NCBI GenBank assembly: GCA_902802265.1
Contig: CADCLN010000002.1
Coordinates: 62,001 to 126,000 of the forward strand
Length of the DNA stretch: 64,000 nucleotides
Direction of reading: 5' to 3'
Source: an uncultured Bacteroidales bacterium
Lineage (GTDB): Bacteria; Bacteroidota; Bacteroidia; Bacteroidales; Bacteroidaceae
Shown here: one piece after another, positions 51,847 to 63,500 of the stretch
Position numbering within the stretch: position 1 is the stretch's first letter
Layout of the letters: each line of letters begins with the position of its first letter
Position numbers and translations under genes: made by a program
Notes under the pieces: model-generated
What the model saw: only the letters and a program-made list of their open reading frames with translations
The model's database searches: none
Told to the model about the DNA's origin: nothing

Positions 51847-54800
51847 ATGAAATCAAAATCTATTCTGTATATTATCCTCCTTACCCTTGCGCCGCTGAGG
51901 CTGATAGCCCAGACCGCAGGGACCATGATTCACGGCACGGTGTCCGACGACCTGGAACCCCTCATGGCTTGCAACGTCGTCGAAATCGACAAGGCAAACC
52001 GCATTGTGGCACATGCCGTGACCGACATCAACGGCAACTTCTCCTTCAAAATCGTTGACCCCAAAAACCGCCTGAAGTTCTCCTACATCGGTTGCGAAAC
52101 GAAGATTATCCCGATTAAAGGCACCTCCTACAAAATCGTGTTGAAAAGCAACACCCAGCTGCAGGAAGTAGTCGTCAAGTCGAAGAAAGTGATACCTGCC
52201 AGCGGCTTGGCCATTCCCGAAAGAGAACTCTCCATTGCCCACCAGACCATCGATGCCAAAGAATTTGAGGGCTTGGCAGTCACCAGCATCGACGAAGCCC
52301 TGCAAGGCCGCATTGCCGGACTCGACATCGTCAGCAACAGCGGCAACCTGGGTTCCGGCACCAGTATGCGCCTGCGTGGCGTGAGCTCCATCAACAACAG
52401 CACCGAACCGCTGATCGTCGTTGATGGCAACATCTTCGAGAGCGACTACAACAGCAATTTCGACTTTGCCAACGCTACCGAAGACCAGTTTGCCGAACTG
52501 CTGAACGTGAACCCCGACGACATCGCCACCATCACCGTGCTGAAAGATGCTGCCGGCACAGCCATTTACGGTTCGCAGGGAGCCAACGGTGTCATCGAAA
52601 TCAAGACGAAGCGTGGTGCACGTGGCAAGACCAGGGTGCAGTATTCCTATCGTCTGACGGGCACGTTCCAACCCAAAGGTATCCGACTGCTCGACGGCGA
52701 CCAATATACCATGCTCATGAAGGAAGCCTACTACAACCCCATCCTCAGCGATGCAGCCTCCGACATCCGCGAATTCAACTACGACAAGTCCTGGAACGAG
52801 TACGAGATGTACAACAACAACACCGACTGGCGCGACGCCATCAGGAAGACGGGTTGGCTGCAGAAGCACAACGTGAGCATCTCGGGAGGTGGCGAGAAGG
52901 CAAACTTCCGCATTTCGGGTGGCTACGACCACCAGACGGGTACCGTCATCGAGCAGCGACTCGACCGTTTCACCACCCGTGTGGCCCTGGACTACTTTGT
53001 CAGCGACCGCATCAAGATTGTCACGAACTTCAACATGACCTATACCAACAACAAGAAGAACTACAGCGAGCTGCTCAGCATAGCCTATCAGAAGATGCCC
53101 AACCTCTCTGTCTATGAACAGGACGCTTACGGCAACGACCTGCCCGACTACTACCACATGCTCAGCACCTGTTCGGACGAGTTGAAGGAAGATCAGTATA
53201 AATACGTGAACCCTGTGGCTTTAGCGCGACAGGCCAAGAACGAGGAATCGACCTATCAGATTCAACCAGAGTTCCAGCTGCACTACAACCTGCTGGGCAT
53301 CGAGGCCGACCAGCATCAGCTGAAGTACGAAGGCAAGATACTGTTCAACATATTCAATAAATACAACGACACATTCTACCCCTCCAGCCTGGTCACGTCT
53401 GGCTGGTCTGCCACCGACAACAACAAATCGTCGGCCACCGCCCACAAGAGCATGGCAGTCACAACCACCCACCGTCTGACGTTCACGCCGCACTTCAACA
53501 ACGAAGACCACAGCTTTATGGCGATGGCTCAGTTCCAGCTGACCGACGGATCCTCCAAATCGACGGCAAGCAACATCTACGGCCTGCCTTCAGGCACCAT
53601 CACCTCGACTACGGCCGACGGCATCGTCAGCAGCCTGACGACGGGAGCCAGTCAGTGGCGTTCCGTCTATCTCACCTTCTCTGCCCACTACGCCTACAAG
53701 GGTCGCTACGTGGCCGACGCCTCCCTTCGCCGCGACGGCAGCACAAAGTTTGGCGACAACAGCCGCTGGGGAAACTTCCCCGCCCTCTCGTTCCGCTGGA
53801 ATGTCAGCGACGAGCCCTGGATGCAACGTCTCGGCTGGCTGTCCATGCTCTCCCTTCGTCCTGGATGGGGCAAGGTGGGCAATCAGCCGAATGGTGAATA
53901 CCTGTACTTCTCGAAATACACGGCGGGCGATGCGTACAACAGAAACACGTCGATGTACCCCAGCAACATCCGTCTTAGCTCCCTGAAATGGGAAGAGAAA
54001 GAGACGTGGAACGTAGGTTTCGACTTGGGACTATTCGACAACAAACTTACGGCAGACTTCAACATCTACACACAGCTGACCAGCGACCTGCTCATGATGA
54101 ACCGCAAAATACCCTCCTCTTCGGGCTTCCCCACACTGGCCTACCAGAACGTAGGATCCATGCGCAACAACGGTTGGGAATTCAACATCAACGGCAATCA
54201 GATCGTGAAGAAAGGTAAATTCTCGTGGGGATTCAATGTGTCGTTTGCCAACAACCGAAACGAAATTACCGAGATGGACGAGACGGTATTGGCATCGCTC
54301 AACAGCGAGTTTAACAGGAACAACGGTTCTTACCTCACTCGTGTTCAGCTGAACAATGCCTTTGGCAGTATGTATGGTTTCCGTTACATGGGAGTTTATC
54401 AATACTCCAAATATTCCGACACAGAGGTTGCTGGTGTGAGTGGACCCAATGCCCCTGTAGCCCGTGATGGGGGCGGCGTCGTCATTGTTGATAAAAACGG
54501 GTTCACCGTGCCGATGGTGTTCTGCTACGACAGCGATAATCAGACCTACATCTACGAATTCAGGGGCGGCGATGCCATCTATGAAGATGTGAACAATGAT
54601 GGCCAGATCAATGAACTCGACATCGTCTATCTGGGCAGTTCCCTGCCAAAGATTACAGGCGGTTGGGGCATGAAGTTCCAGTATGGCCGTTGGCAGCTCA
54701 ACTGTCAGTTCAACTTCCGCATCGGCAACAAAATCATCAATGCAGCCCGCATGAATGCAGAAAGCATGTACACCAACAACAACCAGAGTGCAGCCGTCAA

Positions 54801-55134
54801 CTGGCGTTGGCGTTGCGAAGGCGACAATGCCGAATTGCCGCGTGCCCTGCATAAGAGTGGCTACAACTGGCTGGGAAGCGACCGTTTCATGGAGGATGGT
54901 TCCTTCATGCGACTGAATTATGCGCAGCTTAGCTATTCGTTTGAACCGAGACTGCTGAAACAAATCGGTCTTAGTTCGCTGAGCCTCTATCTTTCTGGAA
55001 ACAACCTCTTCTGTTTGACGAAGTATAGCGGAGCAGACCCCGAAGTGGGCTATGGTGGCTATGGCGTAGTGACGGACAATGCGCGCACACCGAATGCGAG
55101 AAGTTTTACTTTTGGTGTAACCGTTCAATTCTAA
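51847..55134 (+). CDS. SusC/RagA family TonB-linked outer membrane protein (first of the operon)
   Basis: The protein has about 1095 residues from the ATG at 51847 (MKSKSILYIILLTLAPL); GTG 51838 and ATG 51841 are other possible starts. It has a signal peptide, a carboxypeptidase-regulatory-like domain (IHGTVSDDLEPLMACNVVEI to about residue 100), a plug domain with ITVLKDAAGTAIYGSQGANG near 235 and a barrel ending in Phe-compatible VTVQF. It imports nutrient with the SusD protein encoded next. Confidence 0.93.
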   Translation: MKSKSILYIILLTLAPLRLIAQTAGTMIHGTVSDDLEPLMACNVVEIDKANRIVAHAVTDINGNFSFKIVDPKNRLKFSYIGCETKIIPIKGTSYKIVLKSNTQLQEVVVKSKKVIPASGLAIPERELSIAHQTIDAKEFEGLAVTSIDEALQGRIAGLDIVSNSGNLGSGTSMRLRGVSSINNSTEPLIVVDGNIFESDYNSNFDFANATEDQFAELLNVNPDDIATITVLKDAAGTAIYGSQGANGVIEIKTKRGARGKTRVQYSYRLTGTFQPKGIRLLDGDQYTMLMKEAYYNPILSDAASDIREFNYDKSWNEYEMYNNNTDWRDAIRKTGWLQKHNVSISGGGEKANFRISGGYDHQTGTVIEQRLDRFTTRVALDYFVSDRIKIVTNFNMTYTNNKKNYSELLSIAYQKMPNLSVYEQDAYGNDLPDYYHMLSTCSDELKEDQYKYVNPVALARQAKNEESTYQIQPEFQLHYNLLGIEADQHQLKYEGKILFNIFNKYNDTFYPSSLVTSGWSATDNNKSSATAHKSMAVTTTHRLTFTPHFNNEDHSFMAMAQFQLTDGSSKSTASNIYGLPSGTITSTTADGIVSSLTTGASQWRSVYLTFSAHYAYKGRYVADASLRRDGSTKFGDNSRWGNFPALSFRWNVSDEPWMQRLGWLSMLSLRPGWGKVGNQPNGEYLYFSKYTAGDAYNRNTSMYPSNIRLSSLKWEEKETWNVGFDLGLFDNKLTADFNIYTQLTSDLLMMNRKIPSSSGFPTLAYQNVGSMRNNGWEFNINGNQIVKKGKFSWGFNVSFANNRNEITEMDETVLASLNSEFNRNNGSYLTRVQLNNAFGSMYGFRYMGVYQYSKYSDTEVAGVSGPNAPVARDGGGVVIVDKNGFTVPMVFCYDSDNQTYIYEFRGGDAIYEDVNNDGQINELDIVYLGSSLPKITGGWGMKFQYGRWQLNCQFNFRIGNKIINAARMNAESMYTNNNQSAAVNWRWRCEGDNAELPRALHKSGYNWLGSDRFMEDGSFMRLNYAQLSYSFEPRLLKQIGLSSLSLYLSGNNLFCLTKYSGADPEVGYGGYGVVTDNARTPNARSFTFGVTVQF

Positions 55135-55147
55135 AAATGCCTGACCT

Positions 55148-56842
55148 ATGAAAAGACTTAAATATATTTTGTTTGCGTCTGCTGCAGCAATTCTTTCGGG
55201 TTGCAGCGACTTCCTCCGTATCGAGCCGTTGAATGATATTGTGCTGGAAAACTATTGGACCGAGAAGGCCGATGTCATCAGTGTGCTCAATTCGTGTTAT
55301 GCTCAGCTGGAAAGTGCCGATTGCATTCAGCGCATGGCCATCTGGGGTGAAGCCCGTTCCGACAATATGCAGGGCGGGTCGGGCACACAGAACGACCTGA
55401 ATCAGATTTTCAAGGAGAATATCCTGGAAACGAACCGCTTTGTGAACTGGGCAAGTTTCTATCAGTGCATCAACCGCTGCAACACGGTGATTTACTATGC
55501 TCCGTCGGTGAATGCCAAAGACCCGAACTTCACGGATGCCGAGTTGCGTGCCACCGTGGCAGAAGCAACCACCCTGCGAGCCCTGTGCTACTTCTATCTT
55601 ATTCGCACCTTCTCGGCTGTTCCCTACATTACAGAACCATCGTTGGACGACAGTCAGGACTATCAGTTGGCAGCAACACCCTTCGACCAGATTCTCGACC
55701 AGCTGATTAGCGATGTGGAGCGTGTGAAGGACGATGCCGTCAGAAGCTATGGTGAACAGACCGAAGAAAACACCTGCCGCATCACCCGTTATGCCTGCTA
55801 TGCCTTGCTGGCAGATCTCTACCTGTGGAAGGGCAAGTATCAGGAATGTATCGATTACTGCGACAAGGTGATTGACTACAAGATACAGCAATACGAGGAA
55901 GAACGGGAGAAGAATCCTACGGGATACACCGTGGAACTTTACGGCAGGTATCCGCTTATCTCTGAAATGACTTCCGGAAGCACGATGGCAGGCAATACTT
56001 ACACGGAGATTTTTGGTGCAGGCAATTCTTTTGAAAGCATCTTTGAACTGATTTTTGTCAACAATCAGTCTGTGGCGAACAGCTTTGTGGGTTCCTACTA
56101 TGGTTCCAGCGCCAACCGAACAGGTCAGATAGGTGTTCCTCCCTATATTTACGAGAACACGTGGGCGGGTACCAACGATTACTTCAAGAAGACGGACTGC
56201 CGATTCCTTGAAAACATCACCGAGCAAAACAACAAGGGCTATGTGCAGAAATACGTCTGTGAGCGTGTTCAGTTCCGCACAAGCACCACGACGGGTGGCG
56301 TTCCGACCGTTTCGGCAACGGTTCGTACAAACAATTATGCCAACTGGATACTTTACCGCCTGACGGATGTCATCCTGATGCGTGCCGAGGCAGAAGTGGA
56401 ACTGGCAGGCAATGTGGAGGTGGGCCAGACCTTGACGCCCGAACAGACGCAGCATTATCAGAATGCGTTTGATGGAGTTTTGGCGGTATGGCGTCGAGCC
56501 AATAACAAGCGTACAGCCACTTCCGACATTCTTGTCTATGACGACTATGCTATTTCACGCAGTACGATGGAAGACCTTGTGCTGGGTGAACGTCAGCGTG
56601 AACTCATGTTCGAGGGTAAACGCTGGTTCGACCTCGTGCGTCTTTGTCGCCGTGAGGGGGACAATAGCCGCATGATTACAAAGGTGTTGCCAAAATTCCA
56701 GGAAAATTCTGCTGCCATTCGTGTGAAGTTGTCGTCAAAAGACATCATTTGGTGGCCTTATTATCGTGACGAACTGAAACAGAATCCAAATCTTCATCAG
56801 AATCCTGCTTACGAAACGGATAAAACAGAACAAAATTTCTAA
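55148..56842 (+). CDS. RagB/SusD family outer membrane lipoprotein
   Basis: This 564-residue lipoprotein has its lipobox at AAAILSGC and SusD hallmarks: an early FLRIEPLNDIVLENYWT, the helix VAEATTLRALCYFYLIRTFS near residue 140 and LGERQRELMFEGKRWFDLVR near 485. It partners the SusC protein encoded 13 bp upstream. Three fasciclin genes surround the pair. Confidence 0.92.
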   Translation: MKRLKYILFASAAAILSGCSDFLRIEPLNDIVLENYWTEKADVISVLNSCYAQLESADCIQRMAIWGEARSDNMQGGSGTQNDLNQIFKENILETNRFVNWASFYQCINRCNTVIYYAPSVNAKDPNFTDAELRATVAEATTLRALCYFYLIRTFSAVPYITEPSLDDSQDYQLAATPFDQILDQLISDVERVKDDAVRSYGEQTEENTCRITRYACYALLADLYLWKGKYQECIDYCDKVIDYKIQQYEEEREKNPTGYTVELYGRYPLISEMTSGSTMAGNTYTEIFGAGNSFESIFELIFVNNQSVANSFVGSYYGSSANRTGQIGVPPYIYENTWAGTNDYFKKTDCRFLENITEQNNKGYVQKYVCERVQFRTSTTTGGVPTVSATVRTNNYANWILYRLTDVILMRAEAEVELAGNVEVGQTLTPEQTQHYQNAFDGVLAVWRRANNKRTATSDILVYDDYAISRSTMEDLVLGERQRELMFEGKRWFDLVRLCRREGDNSRMITKVLPKFQENSAAIRVKLSSKDIIWWPYYRDELKQNPNLHQNPAYETDKTEQNF

Positions 56843-56848
56843 TATATT

Positions 56849-58822
56849 ATGAGACTCAAAAATATAATGATTATGGCTGAATGGCTTTTGTCGTTGTCAT
56901 TGCTCCCCCCGATGCTGACAAGCTGTTCTGATGAGCCTGAAAAAGAGAATTATTATACCTTTACAGGTAAGATGGTCAGCGACTATCTGGATGATCGGCC
57001 TGAACTTTATAGTGAGTTTACCAAAATTCTGCATCGTTCAGGTATGTATGGCATGATGGCTACATACGGCAGTTATACGTGTTTTGCCCCTACCAATGCT
57101 GCCGTGGGTGCTTACCTTGCCCAGCATGGGCTGACAAGTGTTGACGAGTTGACCAAGGCGGAATGTGATACGCTTTCGTGGAATCACATCATTCAGCAGG
57201 CTTTCTTCACAACCGACCTGGCTGACGGCAATATTCCGACGGCGAACATGAATGAACGTTTCCTCACCTTCTCCTGCGACAGCAGTGCAACAGGCGTGGT
57301 TTATTACGTAAACATGTCTTCTTGCCTGATAGCACGTGACGACTCGGTGGAGAACGGTGTGGTGCATACGCTGGACCATGTGATTCAGCCTTCGAAGCTT
57401 TACCTGCCGGAAATCCTTGCCGACGACCCCTGCATTTCGCTTTTCTATAGTGCGCTGACGCTGACAAGACTGGTGGATTCTATCAAGGCTTATCAGGAGA
57501 AGTATGAGGATTATACCATCGGTGTGGATTCGGTCAACAAGGGTGTCGTTTTCCACCGTACCGGTGCGAATTATAATTGTAAGTATCCTGCTGTGCGTGT
57601 GCAGCGTTTCACAGCCCTGGTTGAACCCAACAGTGTGTTTGCAGCCAAGGGCATCAACACGCTGGACGACTTGAAGGCGTATGCCAAGGAGGTCTATGAC
57701 CAGACTTACCCAGAGGATGCAGGGAAGTATGACGACCTGTGGACAGACCGCAGAAATCCGCTGAACCGTTTCGTGGCTTATCACCTCCTGCCATACTATG
57801 GCGCTATCAACGACTTTACCATTTCGGAAAGTGGCATTGACTATAAGACTACCTGCTCAATGCCCAATCTGATTGATGCCACCGACTGGTACACCACCCT
57901 GATGCCACACACCATCATGAAGATGTCGTCGCCCAGCGAGGGTTTGTTTGTCAACCGTAAGGGTGTTGCCTCAAAGTTCAGGGTGCGTGGCGTGAAGGTC
58001 TATACGCCGACGGAAATGAAGTCGCTGCACGATGCAGAAATGCTGGCTGCAGGTTTGGCTGCCGACACGCTGAATCAGCAGGCTCTGAATGGTATCTATC
58101 ATTACATTGACGATGTGCTGGTTTATGATACCCGCACACGGGACGTTGTTTTCAACGACCGCATCCGCTGGAATGTAATCACCATGTCGCCAGAGTTTCT
58201 GAATGCAGGTGTGCGTGGAACAACGACCCACGTGACGGGTTTCAAGGCCGTAGAGGGTTGGAATTTCCACGGACGTCAGCCTCGGCTTGCCTTGCGTGAA
58301 CGTGGTGTCTGGATGGCTACCTATTCGGACGCTGTCGATTTGATTGGTCAGTTCGACATTACCTTCAAGCTGCCCCCTGTGCCTGCCAACACCTATGAGG
58401 TGCGCTTTGCCTACGGTGCAGGCAATGACCGTGGCGTAGTGCAGATTTACTTTGGCGAGAAAGACAATATGCAGCCGATGGGGTTGCCCATTGATTTCCG
58501 CATCTGGGGTGGAGACCCCAGCATTGGTTGGGTGGCTGATGGCGACGATGAGGAAGAAAACCATGCCATTGACAAGGCTATGCACAACCGTGGTTACATG
58601 AAGGATATGGACTCCTGGAATCAGGGTGGGGCGAATAATCTGCGTGACAATAACGGTAAGTATCGTAAGATTCTCACGACGCAATCTATGTCGCCCGAAA
58701 AGGAATATTATTTGCGCATTAAGCTGGTTATCGAAAATTCCGAGGCTGAGTTGCCCATCAATTATTTTGAATTCTGTCCGAAGTCCGTTTATGCAGGTCT
58801 TAATGCAGAGGATACTCATTAA
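56849..58822 (+). CDS. Fasciclin-domain lipoprotein
   Basis: This 657-residue lipoprotein has its lipobox at PMLTSC. A FAS1 domain is marked by YTCFAPTNAAVGAYLAQHG near residue 72 and the closing NGVVHTLDHVI near 167; a second FAS1-like region spans about 200-440 and ends YHYIDDVLVYD. The last 200 residues are a beta-rich region with a conserved-looking EVRFAYGAGNDRGVVQIYFG. It starts 6 bp after the SusD stop. Its role is likely surface adhesion or ligand binding in support of the SusC/SusD pair. Confidence 0.82.
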   Translation: MRLKNIMIMAEWLLSLSLLPPMLTSCSDEPEKENYYTFTGKMVSDYLDDRPELYSEFTKILHRSGMYGMMATYGSYTCFAPTNAAVGAYLAQHGLTSVDELTKAECDTLSWNHIIQQAFFTTDLADGNIPTANMNERFLTFSCDSSATGVVYYVNMSSCLIARDDSVENGVVHTLDHVIQPSKLYLPEILADDPCISLFYSALTLTRLVDSIKAYQEKYEDYTIGVDSVNKGVVFHRTGANYNCKYPAVRVQRFTALVEPNSVFAAKGINTLDDLKAYAKEVYDQTYPEDAGKYDDLWTDRRNPLNRFVAYHLLPYYGAINDFTISESGIDYKTTCSMPNLIDATDWYTTLMPHTIMKMSSPSEGLFVNRKGVASKFRVRGVKVYTPTEMKSLHDAEMLAAGLAADTLNQQALNGIYHYIDDVLVYDTRTRDVVFNDRIRWNVITMSPEFLNAGVRGTTTHVTGFKAVEGWNFHGRQPRLALRERGVWMATYSDAVDLIGQFDITFKLPPVPANTYEVRFAYGAGNDRGVVQIYFGEKDNMQPMGLPIDFRIWGGDPSIGWVADGDDEEENHAIDKAMHNRGYMKDMDSWNQGGANNLRDNNGKYRKILTTQSMSPEKEYYLRIKLVIENSEAELPINYFEFCPKSVYAGLNAEDTH

Positions 58823-58825
58823 TCA

Positions 58826-60511
58826 ATGATCATCAAGATGTTTATGAAACGAATAATAAAGAACACGCTTTTTGCTATCGCGTTCCTCCCCGCAGGAATG
58901 ATGATAGGCGGCTGTACGGATGGTTGGAATGACCATTACGACACCGATGGGCAGTCGGCTGCGGGCCAGTCGCTGCTTCAGTGCATAGAGGGTAATCCGC
59001 AGCTCAGCCATTTCCTGAAGGTCTGTCGGGCTACACACCTTTATAATAATATGCACGCTACACCCATCACCTACGCCGATCTGCTGGGGGCTGACCAGTC
59101 GCTGACGGTGTGGGCTCCGCTGAACGGCACGTTCAATGTGGATTCGCTGCTCGACCTCTGCCAAACCGCTCAGGGCGACTCTGCCGTGGCGCTGCATTTT
59201 GTGGCAAACCACATGGCACGCAGTCTGTACAATATGAATGACGCCACCAGGGAGTCTGTGAGGATGCTGAACGACAAGCTGCTCGACCTGACTTCGCGGC
59301 AACTCTTTACCAGCAAGGTGGTGGAGGGTAGCTATAATATCCCCGCCACGAATGGGTTGCTTCATGTCGTCGGCGACGATGCTCCCTACACCTACAATGT
59401 GTATGAAGGACTGACCAGCCTTAGCCGGTATGCCCACATCGGCAACCTGCTCAGGCGCATGGAGAGGAAGGAGCTGGACGAGGAACGCAGTGTGCAGTCG
59501 GGGCTGGTGGATGGACGCAAGGTTTATTCCGACTCCGTCATGCTGACGGTGAACGACTATTTCCGTTCCGTCGGCAATATCATCTGCGAGGACTCTACCT
59601 TCAGGATGCTCGTGCCCAGTGTGGCTACATGGAACAGGGTCTATGACGAGGCCACGAGGCTGTTTAACTACGGCAGCATCGAGAAGGCTGACTCCATCAG
59701 CGAGTATTGGAAGACGGTCAGCCTGGTGCAGGACCTTATCTTCAACTGTAACCCTGCGGTGAATAAGGCGCCGACGGACTCGCTGATTACCGCTGCATAT
59801 TCGCCCACCCAGTGGCCCTACCACGTCTATTACAAGCCGTTTGCCGACGACAGCCTGATGCAGCGCGCACAGATTGCCGACAGCATGAAGTGCTCCAACG
59901 GCATGTTCTACGACATAGCAGCATGGCCCTACGACACCAGGAAGCTGTATTTCCACCCTATCAAGATGGAAGGAGAACGGGAGGCGAATATGGTGGGTTA
60001 CTCGGGGTGCACGACGAATATCCGCTGGACGAACAACCAGGCGATTTCGGGAGGTGGGTATCTCGACATCGTGCCCAAGTCGAGCACCAGCAACTGGACG
60101 GCTACGTTTGAGGTGACGAACACGCTCTCCGGCACTTACGACATCTGCGTGGTCACGCTGCCCAAGACGGCTTATCAGGCGAACTCAAAGGACAAGAAGC
60201 CTAATAAGTTCAAGGCTTGGCTGACTTATACCGACCTGGACGGAACGAAGAAGACGGTGAATTATAACGAGGAGTTGAAGACCAGCGGAACGGACATCGA
60301 CACGATTTGCATCGGACGATTTACCTTCCCCGTCTGCCACTATGCTCAGCCCGATGCGGGCGTCACCCTGCAGATTCAGTGCAGCATCACGAATCGGCAG
60401 ACGAGTTTTTCACGCGAGATGTTTTTAGACTGTATTTACCTGAAACCCGTAACCGATGCCGAGGAAGAGGCAGCGGACGAGGCTAAAGCAAGGAAGGAGG
60501 TACGCAAATGA
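58826..60511 (+). CDS. Fasciclin-domain lipoprotein
   Basis: This 561-residue lipoprotein has its lipobox at GMMIGGC. The true start may be the ATG at 58844 (MKRIIKNT), which gives a better signal peptide. A FAS1 domain has the H1 motif SLTVWAPLNGTFNVDSLL near residue 92, and the closing ATNGLLHVVGDDAPYTYNV near 172. The C-terminal third resembles that of the preceding gene in layout (NTLSGTYDICVVTLPKTAY near 430). Its stop overlaps the next SusC start by 4 bp. Confidence 0.8.
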   Translation: MIIKMFMKRIIKNTLFAIAFLPAGMMIGGCTDGWNDHYDTDGQSAAGQSLLQCIEGNPQLSHFLKVCRATHLYNNMHATPITYADLLGADQSLTVWAPLNGTFNVDSLLDLCQTAQGDSAVALHFVANHMARSLYNMNDATRESVRMLNDKLLDLTSRQLFTSKVVEGSYNIPATNGLLHVVGDDAPYTYNVYEGLTSLSRYAHIGNLLRRMERKELDEERSVQSGLVDGRKVYSDSVMLTVNDYFRSVGNIICEDSTFRMLVPSVATWNRVYDEATRLFNYGSIEKADSISEYWKTVSLVQDLIFNCNPAVNKAPTDSLITAAYSPTQWPYHVYYKPFADDSLMQRAQIADSMKCSNGMFYDIAAWPYDTRKLYFHPIKMEGEREANMVGYSGCTTNIRWTNNQAISGGGYLDIVPKSSTSNWTATFEVTNTLSGTYDICVVTLPKTAYQANSKDKKPNKFKAWLTYTDLDGTKKTVNYNEELKTSGTDIDTICIGRFTFPVCHYAQPDAGVTLQIQCSITNRQTSFSREMFLDCIYLKPVTDAEEEAADEAKARKEVRK

Positions 60512-63500
60512 AACGCAATGGCATTGCAACAGGGGTTTTCTGTATGCTGACGATGGTCTGCCTGATGGGGTCTGCCCCGATGGCAGCGCAGCAAACGCAG
60601 CCAAGGGCTGCTGCGGAGAATCTGGTCGAACTGAAGGGCTGCGTCGTGGATGCCGCCACAGGCGAACCCGCCGCGGGTGTGCACGTTCAGGCTTACAATA
60701 ATAACCGCTATGCCGCCATGACCGACGAGCGGGGCGAGTATGCCATCAGGGTGCCTGAGTATGTCACTTCGCTCAGCTTTGAGGCAGAGGGCTACAATCT
60801 GGTGCAGCAGGCGGTGTCTGTGGCCGACGGCAAGGTGGTGCCCGTCAAGATGTTCTCCGACAAGTTTTTTGAGTCTTACCGCAGGCAGACGACGGCTCTG
60901 TCGGACCGGACGGCGCGGGTGGGCTATAATAATAATGATATCAGCATCGACCCGCAGGTGCAGCAGCAGTTTGGCGCCGACATGCTGACAGCGGTGCGCA
61001 GCGGGATGCCTGGTATGGGCGTCAGGATGCTGATGAACGGCGTGAATTCGCTTAACAGCAATGCAATGCCGCTGGTGGTCATCGACGGGGTTATCCAGAA
61101 TATGCAGTACGATGCTCCAGCCCTCCACGACGGGTTCTACAACAATATCCTCGCCAACATCATGGTGGAGGATATCGAGAGGGTCTCTGTGCTGAAGAAC
61201 GGTACTGCCCTCTACGGAGCAAAGGGTGCCAACGGTGTGCTGGTCATCGAGACGAAGCGCAACAAGTCGATGGCTACCCGCATCGATGTGAGTGTGGGTG
61301 GTTCGTACCAGCTGCTGCCCCGTCAGCCCGAAATGATGGATGCGCAGCAGTACCGTATCTTTGCCTCCGAACTGATTGGCTCGACGGGTACCAAGAGTAA
61401 TAGCTTCAAGTTTCTGCAAACGGACCCTCATTATTATTATTACAGTATGTACCACAACGACACCGACTGGTCAAAGGAGGTGCGCAAGGAGAGTTTTGTG
61501 CAGAACTATAGCATCAATGTGCAGGGTGGTGACGACGTGGCGAATTATAACCTCTCTGTGGGTTACGCGGGGGCTAAGGCTACGCTGAAGGATAACGCTT
61601 TCTCGCGCTTCAATCTGCGCCTGAATACGGACATCAACGTCGTGAAGAATGTCACCGTCCGTTTCGATGCCTCCTACAGCGATGTGAAGCGCAATCTGCG
61701 CGACGACGGAGTGAAGGATCATGTCACCGACGGCATCAACAGCAGTCCTGCCTTCCTCTCGCTCATCAAGGCTCCCTTCCTGTCGCCATACGCCTACGAC
61801 ACGCAGGGAAATATTACCGGATATCTGGCTGAAGCGGACGATTATCTCAGCGATGTGGTCGTGATGGATAGATACACCAAGTCGCTGCCCAATCCTACGA
61901 GCATCCTTGTGAATGGCGATGGCGACAATAAGAATTATTTCTCGAACCGCCTCATTTCGCTGGCTGTCACTCCGGCATGGAATATCAACAGGAGCTGGAC
62001 GGTGGCTGACCACTTTGCCTTCCAGCTCGACAATACGGACGAGAATTATTATCTGCCCACCAACGGCGTGCCGTCCTACGAGGTGAAGGGCATCGGCACG
62101 GTGAGCAATACGGCAAGTGCCCTGGCTGCCCGTCAGATTACGGTGATGAATGACCTCTACTTCCGTTTCAATCATCGGTGGAGCGGACATCTGCTGGGTG
62201 TGCGCGGCGGCTGGAGGTATCTGCGCGACACGTATCGACTGAACACGCAGGTGGGCTACGATACGGGCAACGACAAGACACCTAATATGTCGGGGTCGCT
62301 CTCTTATAAGCAGACCGACGGACAGGATGACCGAAACGTGAACCTGACTTACTACCTCACCGCCGACTACAATTATCGGGAGCGTTACTACCTCTCGGCA
62401 GCCGTCAGCATGGATGGCAGCAGCAGGTTTGGCAAGGATGCCGCCGACGGTGTGAGGATTGGCAATTATGCCTTTGGCTTCTTCCCCAGCGTGGAGGCTG
62501 CCTGGGTGGTTACCAATGAGGACTGGATGCCAAAGGACAAGGGCCTCAATTACCTGAAGCTGAATGTGGGCTTCGACCTCCTCGGCAACGACGGTGCGGG
62601 CAGTCAGGCTTCTCGTACTTATTTCGTTGCCAAGCGCATCTTCGACAGTACCACAGGACTTGCTTTGGGGAATATCGGAAATACGAAGCTGCAATGGGAA
62701 ACGACGGCACGCCTCACGGCAGGACTGCAACTCTCTGCTTTCGACAACCGTCTGAGTTTCCGCTTCAACTACTTCCGAGCTAATACTTACAACCTGCTCT
62801 CCCTTTCCAGCCTCAGTTACCTCACCGGTCTGCAGCAGAACTGGACCAACGGCGGACGGGTTCGTAACGAAGGCTTTGATGTGGGTTTCGATGCGAAGGT
62901 CTTGAATCTGAAGGATTGGAAGTGGTCGTTGGGTGCCTCGATGGGTCACTACAAGAATACTATCCAGTCGCTCCCAGGTACCGACGGCTATGTAGATCAG
63001 ACGTGCTATGGTGCCACAATCCGTAATGCCGAAGGTATGGCAACAGGACTTTTCTACGGCTACAGGACACAGGGTGTCTTTGCCTCGCAAGCCGAAGCCG
63101 ATGCCGCTGCCCTCTATCAGCGTACAGAGACTGGCGCCAAGCAGTATTTCTCGGCAGGCGACATGCGGTTCGTTGATAGCAACGGCGACCACTGCATTGA
63201 CCAGGCTGACAGGCAGGTCATCGGAGACCCTAACCCCGATGTCTATGGCACCATCCACACGCAGCTCTCCTGGAAACGCTTCACGCTCAATGTTAATTTT
63301 GCCTATTCAATCGGTGCAGATATCTACAATTACCAGCGGGCTATCCTCGAATCGGGTGCTTATTTCTACAACCAGACCACGGCTATGCTGGAACGCTGGA
63401 CACACGAAGGACAGCAGACTCAAGTGCCTCGGACCAGTTTCCTCGACCCAATGGGCAACAGCCGATTCTCCGACCGCTGGATAGAAGACGGCAGCTACTT

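Noticed and set aside
51853-53157. 434-codon open frame on the minus strand
   Set aside because: It is a shadow of the first SusC gene of the operon; low-complexity Val/Asp-rich translation.
55106-56455. 449-codon open frame on the minus strand
   Set aside because: It is a shadow of the SusD gene, which has lipobox and family motifs.
61471-63258. 595-codon open frame on the minus strand
   Set aside because: It is antisense to the second SusC gene; long shadows are common in this codon-biased operon.
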